Shown here: positions 56,870 through 64,000 of the stretch, one piece after another
Numbering within the stretch: the stretch's first letter is position 1
Layout: each line of letters opens with the position of its first letter
Assembly (NCBI GenBank): GCA_030704615.1
Contig: CM060734.1
Coordinates: 58,666,042 to 58,730,041, forward strand
Direction of reading: 5' to 3'
DNA from: Takakia lepidozioides
Lineage: Eukaryota > Streptophyta > Takakiopsida > Takakiales > Takakiaceae
Length of the DNA stretch: 64,000 bases
Made by a program: the position numbers and the translations under genes
The notes under the pieces: generated by a model
Database searches by the model: none
What the model was told of the DNA's origin: nothing
Seen by the model: the letters and a program-made list of their open reading frames with translations, nothing else

Positions 56870-58500
56870 TTTTAATTAATTTGTTAGATTTTATTATGTC
56901 TTAAATGAATAAATTCGATATAATATAAAAACATACATATACATATTGGAGGGTTATTTTTAATGATGAAAAATGAGAATATACATACATAAGGTGGGTA
57001 CTTTCCAAAAATTGTATTTTTTTGTATATTTACAGGAGGGGATTTTATAATCTTCAAAAAGTATGTACAGAGGGGGTATAAATTATCCAAGGACCCGTAT
57101 ACATGGGGTTTTTTTTATTAGGCGACGAACGCACGTGATACGCACAGTTTATAAAGAGTGCACCCCCCGGGGTTGAAATGGACGGTTCAAGGAGGCAAGT
57201 CAAACTCAAACCTTGGGATTGGCTCTAAAGCGCCTTGGCAGTCAGCTTGGTGTAAGATGAGATCCTTCTTATCTCAAACCAAACCCTCCTATTTTGATGA
57301 GGTCTTGAGACAACCATTATCTGGAACCGTGACTCAGAAGCTCTCGTTCAGTGTTCCAACCATTGGGCGCACTGGGAATCTGCGAGGTTGTCTCATTTTT
57401 TACACTTCTGGGATATGGAATTGGGCACTATCATCTCCCCTGCCTCTGCTGCAACATCTTTTTCTGTGAGAAGAATCAAGGATACAGTCATGGGTGACCT
57501 CCCCTCTTGTTGGTCTGACTTATTATCTCAATAAGGAAACATCTCCCGCCCTTTGTGGCTTGGCTTCTATGTGGGTTCAGTGATTAAGGCCTTCTATGCA
57601 ACCTCCAGAAGTCCCAATTCCTTCTCAGGAATTTGCTTCAATGTGCAACTAGATGGTACTTTGTTCAATTTACTTGAGCCTCAATTGCTCATGCTTGCCA
57701 GTACCACTCTATATGTTATCAGAGTTTTCTGCTCTTGTACTGGTAAATCCAGCCCCATGCCTCCGGAGGACCTCCACCATTTCCTTCATTTGTTTCTTTC
57801 TGCGCATGTTAGACCGTTGCAATTTGATCCTGGTGAGTGGTTCTGGATGAATAAACACCCACTATCACTTTTTCGCATACTCTGTTAAGCTGGGGTATTC
57901 CTTGCTAATGCCCAAACAGTCTTTTGATTTGATTTGATTTGATTTGATTTTTTGGATTGGAAGTGGCAGGATCATAAATGGGCTCACTTGCAATTTTTTT
58001 AAAAAACAAAAGAAAGGAAAAAACCCATCTATCAAAGCAATAAAATAACAGAGTCCGGTAAGAATGTCCACCACGGTCACCACCATCTTCACTGCTCTGT
58101 CCTTCACAAGGATCTTCGTCGGCTTCCTTTGGTGTGTAAGTGGAAGGGTGTAGCAGATCGTGCTGCACTTCGTATTCTTCCGATTCTCTGCTTGGTTTAC
58201 CGAAATTCTGTGTTTTGATCCCAATTATTGTGTCTCTCTGTTCCGGCGAATTCTGTCTATCTGTTTCCTGTGCGGGTCCCTGATTCTCTGGTGTACTAGA
58301 ATTTCTTCATATGCACACACTTGTCTGTCTTCGTGGCAACGTTGAAGGTCCCCCCAGTCCTCTGTGTCAGCACAAGCAGTGCGTATCCTCTGTGTCTCTT
58401 TTTCTAATGGACTAGCTAGCTGATCTTCTCCGACCTTCAAGTCAGTCACCTTAATTTGAAACCATTCCCCACATTGGCGGCGGAAAATTGCTCTCCACTT
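56870..58500. other. Intergenic, decayed retroelement-like text and a TGATT microsatellite
   Basis: 56880-57150 is A/T-rich 3' flank. 57160-57540 has weak coding-like text in shifting frames, without a firm family. A TTGAT repeat lies at 57918-57952. From about 58150 the sequence is CT-rich, as expected for the promoter or 5' UTR of the next gene. Confidence 0.35.
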
Positions 58501-58515
58501 ACAATGCAAGCCACG

Positions 58516-61500
58516 ATGGGATCCCTTCCTGCGGATTCTCTGTATCTGGGATTCGACAGCTCCACTCAGTCTGTCTCTTTCCTTCTTCTCCATGCCACTG
58601 CAGAAGTTCTGCTTGTACCTGCATGCGAACGCGGGCTTGCATGTGTTAGTGAGTGAGAGAGACGGGATAATGATTATCTCGTTGTTTGTGCCACCACTTG
58701 TGAGCTGAAGGGGTGTGCAGCTTTATCGTTGCAGGGATTAGTCTAGTGGCTAGAGAGAGAATTCGAATACACATTTCAGCACCGTGAAGAGTTCCTTGTT
58801 CCTTTTACTCCACTTCCTCTCGTAGACATTCCCGAACGGTAGTGATGTGATTTCTGACTTGAGTCTTCCAACGTCTTCTTCCGCAGATCACTGAAGGCGA
58901 TAGCAATCGACGGGAACCTCCATGTGTTTGCCTTTGAAACTGTTCATTTTGACTCAGAGCTACCGCACTATGCCACTAGAGACGGTGTACACAGAGACCC
59001 CACTGGTAAGGTGCCTTTTACATCTTTGCTTGAGAAGTTTACAAAGGTTAGAGAGGAAATCCACCAAACAGGGACCTCCGATTCTTTTCACACAAAGACC
59101 CAACAGGCAAGGCGAAATTGTTACATGGGTGAGAGGGAGGAATTCAACTGGTAATTGGTTCGCGCTAAGACGCAATGACATACTGTTCACCAATTTACAC
59201 TCCGATTCTACAGAGAGCTTAAGCTTGAGTGTTATCCTTGATCAATGCATGCAGGCAATGGCCGGATCACAAGCCCGGTTCTCATGTGGGTTGAGGCATT
59301 GGAGCTAGTGCTCAACAAACTGATGAAGGGTGGATTTCCGTTTGAAAGGGTTCGAGCAGTCTCAGGCAGTGCGCAGCAGCATGGAAGTGTGTATTGGGCG
59401 AAAGGTGCTCGTCAGTCTTACCTGAAGAATTTGGACGGGTCAAAAAGCTTGTTAACGCAGTTAGAGACCGCATTTTCTGTACAAGATTCTCCAGTGTGGA
59501 TGGACAGTAGCTCTACTTTGCAATGCCGGGCAATTGAAGAAGCCATGGGGGGCCCTGCCGCTGTTTCTGCCTTGACAGGTAATCTCTGGTTCTATATGTA
59601 ACTTACATATCAAGTTTGTCCCCCTAGACATGGAAAAGAAACTTCATAATGTGGATTGAGAGAGATGAGAGAAAGAGGATTATTTGAAGATAGTTTAAAT
59701 ACTAATGACATTTGCTGGCAGGCTCGCGCGCATATGAGAGATTCACAGGACCACAAATCCGGAAGCTGTTTGAGACCCATGAAAATGCTTACCACAATAC
59801 CGAAAGAATATCACTGGTCAGCTCTTTCATGGCCTCTATTCTTGTGGGTGAGTATGTGGCTATAGATCACAGCGATGGAGCCGGTATGAATCTCATGGAC
59901 CTGAGGCACCGCACTTGGTCACCTAAAGCATTGGAGGTGGGTCACTAAACTACAACCCTTGGCATTTGCTTTTTCGAGTGTGCTGGTGAAAGCTCTTCCT
60001 TTTGAAAGCGGTGATTGATCAAATTGCTCACAATACCCTGGCAATCATACATTGAAGCCCATTGCGTGTCTTGCTCCCTCATCTTTCCTTTCTTCGGGCT
60101 CCCTTTGTCCCATGGGCCCTTGGAGCTTTGGGTATGCTTTAGAGTTTCTTTCTTTTTTTTCTTCCCTTCTTCCTTCTGCCTGTCTGTGGCCTTCTTACCT
60201 CTTCATTCACTTGTTCCATTGGAGAACATTGAGGACATTTTGGTCTTATGACTCCGATGTCTCATAAAAGTCTGCTCTCTAGTTCTTTGTTTAGATATGC
60301 ATGGATTGTGTTCGTATAGATTGTGCTTGTGTAGTCTCATCCGTTTTTTTCTGAGGAGTAAGCCGCATGTGTCTTGCATCAGGCAACTGCCCCACATCTG
60401 GAGAGGAAGCTTGGACCATTGGCAGCATCACATGCAGTCGCGGGGAAATTGAATGCCTATTTTTTGGAGCGGTATGAGACAACTCTTGACATTATGCTGT
60501 TGTAGCTGGCCTGACAGATGTAATGTGATGGAACAGTCACCACATATTCTTGCTTTCTTTCTCTCCTTGGCAGGCTATGGCAAACAACGTCTTATGAGTA
60601 CAATCTTTCTCTCCTTGGCCATGCTGCAATGTTAGGCCTCTTGGGAATTTCTCTTCCAGTGGTGGTCTATACCGCCATTGAGATTTGTGTGGTTTTTTAT
60701 GCAGGTACCAGTTCAGCAAAGACTGTGTTGTGATACAGTGGTCTGGTGACAACCCTTGCAGCCTGGCAGGTTCTCTTTTTCTCTCATATATAAGACATCT
60801 ATTTGAATCCATGTTCCACCAGTGTGCAGTGTTTTCCTTCAATGTCTGCGCCGAGGCTAGTGGAAGCTATGGTTAGTGCAGGGTGAAGGGTTTGCACTTT
60901 TCGCCCTTCATGAACAGGACTCTTCAACAGTAGGCTCTTAGTTTTTCAACAAGATCTTTCATAACTATTTCACGTGATTGTCTCTGCATGTATAAAATGC
61001 AGGTTTGGCATTGGACAAGCCTGGTGACCTTGCTATTAGTCTTGGGACAAGCGACACTGTAAGTCTTCTCTCTCATTTTCACTAAGCCTTTTCAAATGCT
61101 TAGACTTATATATAGGATACAGTCATCCATCAACTAGGATGCTGCAGTGTGCTGAGGACATCACTCTATGCCTCCCTCGTGCAGGCCTGAAAATGAAAGA
61201 GTAGCTCTCGGTGAGCTCTTTGTGGCCTGAATGCAGGTGTTTGGTGTCACTAAGGACCCCTTGCCAGGATTGGAGGGGCAGGTGTTCCCCAACCCAGTTG
61301 ATCCACACAGCTACGTGGTGATGCTATGCTACAAGAATGGCTCTCTCGCCAGAGAAGGTACAGTTTCTCAGAATACATAAAATGACGTTTTTTTATCCTC
61401 TATAAGGTCACCGTCACTTCTGGTACTCTCTGGAATGGGCCGGTGTTGACACAGAAGTGTTGCATGATTGGAATTTGGGTTTCAGAAGTACGCAACCGAT

Positions 61501-62934
61501 GTGCTCATGGATCCTGGGAGATATTCAACGAGTTCCTTGAACAAACTCGTGCCTTAAATGGTGAGAAATATTGTTGGCTAGATAGTTGTTTGATCTTCGC
61601 GCATAGCATCTGCTGTCGTCTCTCTACTAACCTACGTCCCACAATGGTAGGAATTCGTGGTAGTAACAGGGAGTTGATGACCCAGTTTGTTATACACTGT
61701 TACTAGCTCAAATGAAGAGCTGGTGGTTGGTTTATGAGACAGGAGGCAAGATGGGCTTCTACTACAAGGACTTCGAAATACTGCCTCCATTACCTGGTGT
61801 GGTTTTCATCATATCCTACCATGTCGGTCTGATTGTGTTTGTGTCTACAAGCTTTTCTCTTGCTCACTTAAGATGTGAGTTTCATGTGCACATACATAAT
61901 TCACTTCTCATGGATATGATAGTGCATACGGCTTTGCTGGTGCTCCCAAATTGCACTTGTTTAATGGTTCAATCTGTGTGAAACAGTCGGCATCCACCGG
62001 TTTGTTCTTGGAGGAGTGAACAGCAACACATTCAGCTCTCATGAAGCTCAAAGAGTACCACTTTTTGATCCCTCGAGTGAGGTGTGCTGTACAAACACCA
62101 CTATGTCTCACCAAAATCCTCAAATTACCAGCTGCAACAGGTGGCCCTCTGTCATTCACCTTTTGTCCTAACCTTGGTGCTTTCTATAGGTGCGAGCGGT
62201 GGTTGAAGGGCAATTTCTATCCATGAGAGCTCATGCCAAGAGGCTTGGGATGTCTTGTCCCCCTGAGCGAGTAATTGCCACTGGCGGGGGGTCAATAAAC
62301 CGGCACCTGCTTGCTTTGATTGCCTCGATTTTTGGTTGTTCCGTCTACACTGGGCAGAGACCTGGTAGGTTTTCCCTTAAGACCTTTCACTATGAAAGAA
62401 CCCTGGTTCTGAGTTTGTTAGAATTGAGTTCCAACTCCCTATCATGCATATAAATGTGTCTAAATAATGCAGCAAAATGGGTTTTCCTTTTATCTTGATC
62501 AGTCCACGTGGATGCCTCTCTCTCTCTCTTCGGTGTCTCTCTCTTTATGCCAAACTACTGGAGTGAGCCCTTCACAAATGTAGTGTCGGTCCCCTATATT
62601 TCCGTCCAAACTGGGCGCAGGTTCTCTGGCCACAAGGCTACAAACAAAGTCTTATGAGTACGTTCTCTTTGGTGGTTCAGATTCAGCATCCCTGGGTGCA
62701 GCGTTGAGGGCAGCACATGGATGGATGTGTAAAGAGAAAGGGGCCTTTGTGCCAATATCTTTCTTGTTTGATAATGCATCCAAGGATGGTGCAATTCAAT
62801 GTCAGCTGTCGGTAAGTGCAGATGCAAGCGAGCTCTATGGCAGCTATGGCCGATTGGCTGCAGTGAGGGCCGAGCTAGAGCAACAGCTTTTAGATGAATA
62901 CCATGCCTGTGATCTTCTCAGTACTCAGCAATAG
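58516..62934 (+). CDS. Xylulose kinase (FGGY family), 13 exons
   Basis: Phosphorylates D-xylulose with ATP to xylulose 5-phosphate; FGGY carbohydrate kinase, probably cytosolic. Exons: 58516-58568, 58887-59005, 59255-59578, 59722-59936, 60383-60471, 60705-60769, 61003-61058, 61237-61357, 61486-61560, 61743-61796, 61987-62081, 62190-62364, 62681-62934. They sum to 1,695 nt, 564 aa, with every phase matching. Motifs: YLGFDSSTQS (phosphate-binding), VSGSAQQHGSVYW, SPVWMDSSSTLQC, GSRAYERFTGPQI, DGAGMNLMDL, WSGDNPCSLAG (catalytic Asp in GDN), LAISLGTSDTVFGVT, VMLCYKNGSL, ATGGGSINRHLLA and the C-terminal LGAALRAAHGW. ATG 58516 was chosen because MGSLPADSLYLGFDSS starts as family members do; in-frame ATGs lie at 58504 and 58456. 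The gene looks intact. The exon 1 donor GTCTGT is weak but required by the reading. Confidence 0.95.
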
Positions 62935-63598
62935 TCAACTTGTCGATCTGGCTTGTTTTTAAAGCTATTTTGAACTCGACAAAGATTGTTAATATAAGAA
63001 TTGATGAGATCTACATCTGTCAATGAAGTTTCTTGTTTCTTCCCCATATATTCAACTGTTCAGAGAAAGCGTGCAGGATTAACAACTCTTGGACAAGCTA
63101 TTTGCATTACTTTTTGCAGAATCTGGACCTAGCATGTTTCTTCTTAGAGAATCTCTTTCAAATAGAGATTGAGGCCTGGGGGATTTGGCTATCATCTGAG
63201 AAATGAGACAAAAATATAACTATGAAAATCGCCATTTAAACATGGAGCATCTTATGGAGGTGCATGGCTAAGCATTTATGGTATCATACTTGTCTTTTCC
63301 AGGGATGAAGAAAGAGGAGAGCAAGGCTGAGGTGGGAGAGTTTGACCTGCAGTTTTGCTTATGAAAAATCTGCTTTAACTGTGCGCCCCACTTGTGCAAC
63401 TCACGATTCACAAGTTAGAATTCTTGGTGTGCATGCTCAGTCCAAAGCCTACTGTTGCATTGCAAGGTCACCATCTTCTTTTGGTACTGTGGCTTTCATG
63501 GATGAGAACTAAATCATCCTTGCAGTGAGGGGCATCTTTGACGTGAACAAAGAAGGGGGACAAAAAAACGGAGTTTTGAATGCATGGGAGGGAGAGCG
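62935..63598. other. Intergenic between xylulose kinase and the RGG-rich ORF
   Basis: Contains the 3' UTR of the kinase and the presumed promoter of the next gene. No repeat or RNA gene was seen. Confidence 0.4.
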
Positions 63599-64000
63599 AT
63601 GGCGGAGAGAGCCCCAGCTCTCTTGGCACGCAATCGTTCTCTTGAGCGACGCGATTTCGGTGTTGAGACTGTTGGGGAGGGAAGGAGGCCGTCAGGAGGA
63701 GGAGGAGGAGGGGGAGAGGAAGGGAGAGCTGGAATAGACCATCGTGCTAGTTGGTACGGAGACAGAGGAGGCGGGTTTATACATGCGAGGGGCAGGAGGG
63801 GAAGGAATTTGAATGGGTTTTCTGGGGGAGGAGAGACCGGCTATGGAGGTGGGCGAGGAAGAGGTTATGGTGAAGGGGGTTCTAGACACGGGTGGTTTGA
63901 GGGCAGAAACCACAGTGATTACAAGCAGACAAAGGAAAGTGATGTTCGAGTCAGAGTTTCACAGGGACGGAGCCGTGAAATGGAATTCACTGGTTATGGG
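63599..64000 (+). CDS. Gly/Arg-rich (RGG-type) protein, 5' part, runs off the window
   Basis: ATG 63599 opens a frame that stays open to the window edge (134 codons). It starts MAERAPALLARNRSLERRDF, then has a poly-Gly run, RGGGFIHARGRRGRN, GYGGGRGRGYGEGGSRHGWF and a more polar end (YKQTKESDVRVRVSQGRSRE). RGG/RG clusters are typical of RNA-binding and nucleolar proteins, so an RNA-related role is plausible. No folded domain is visible yet. The start is unproven but the codon sits where the low-complexity frame begins. Confidence 0.6.
   Translation, partial: MAERAPALLARNRSLERRDFGVETVGEGRRPSGGGGGGGEEGRAGIDHRASWYGDRGGGFIHARGRRGRNLNGFSGGGETGYGGGRGRGYGEGGSRHGWFEGRNHSDYKQTKESDVRVRVSQGRSREMEFTGYG

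Noticed and set aside
57700-57740. TATGTTATCAGAG as a primer-binding site of an LTR retrotransposon
   Set aside because: It resembles TGGTATCAGAGC only partly, and no LTR pair or gag/pol text accompanies it.

Overview
This window is nuclear DNA from a land plant. The evidence is GT-AG introns, DYW-class pentatricopeptide repeat (PPR) remnants, organellar single-stranded-DNA-binding (OSB, PDF-motif) remnants and two intact plant-type housekeeping genes. The many near-identical PPR copies suggest a seed-free plant (fern, lycophyte or moss-like), but I cannot name the species.

Layout. 0.5-2.8 kb (minus): a six-exon YqgF/RuvX-like gene. 2.8-9.9 kb: a PPR-DYW relic, one coiled-coil ORF, small hairpins and simple repeats. 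9.9-38.1 kb: a graveyard of PPR and OSB fragments on both strands. Into it have gone a 4.1-kb CACTA element (12410-16494, duplication ATG), a 6.4-kb Mutator-like (MULE) element (20191-26575, duplication TTTGTTTG), a 1.2-kb CACTA element (33417-34641, duplication TAC), a second CACTA left end, LINE pieces and a large inverted duplication. 38.75-49.74 kb: an 11-kb two-gene element flanked by the 9-bp direct repeat GGTTGATTA. 50.4-52.2 kb: a truncated cathepsin B-like gene and a LINE fragment. 52.5-56.9 kb: a zinc-finger/AT-hook transposase-like gene of a family I cannot name. 58.5-62.9 kb (plus): a complete 13-exon xylulose kinase gene (564 aa by my splicing). 63.6 kb to the end: the start of an RGG-rich protein.

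The most unusual object is the 11-kb element. On the plus strand it carries a MULE-type transposase with a C-terminal SWIM finger. Divergently, on the minus strand, it carries a ten-exon gene of about 1,200 codons. That gene combines a ParB-like segment (WDGNHRLLAW) with a circularly permuted N4/N6 DNA methyltransferase fold: motif IV position first, then motif X, then motif I (DLSMGTG...GRHFFGIEAD). The architecture resembles ParB-methylase fusions of phages and bacteria. The catalytic motif IV reads DIPD instead of the usual D/S/N-P-P-Y/F/W. The element also holds 17 copies of a palindrome related to ACCTTGCGTTGACGCAAGGT: 11 lie in the two largest introns of the methylase-like gene, and six lie past the transposase with centres exactly 42 bp apart (four helical turns). 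A relative at 20.2-26.6 kb keeps a broken copy of the same transposase, huge palindrome arrays and a shared terminal motif (CCTATTACCGCG), but has no methylase-like gene.

Reading frames in the 11-kb element are interrupted by four single-base deletions, each in a short same-base run, and by one in-frame TAG. Restoring one base at each of the four sites makes both spliced lengths divisible by three, so some of the breaks may be sequencing errors rather than decay. All splice models here were read by eye from GT-AG signals and protein continuity.
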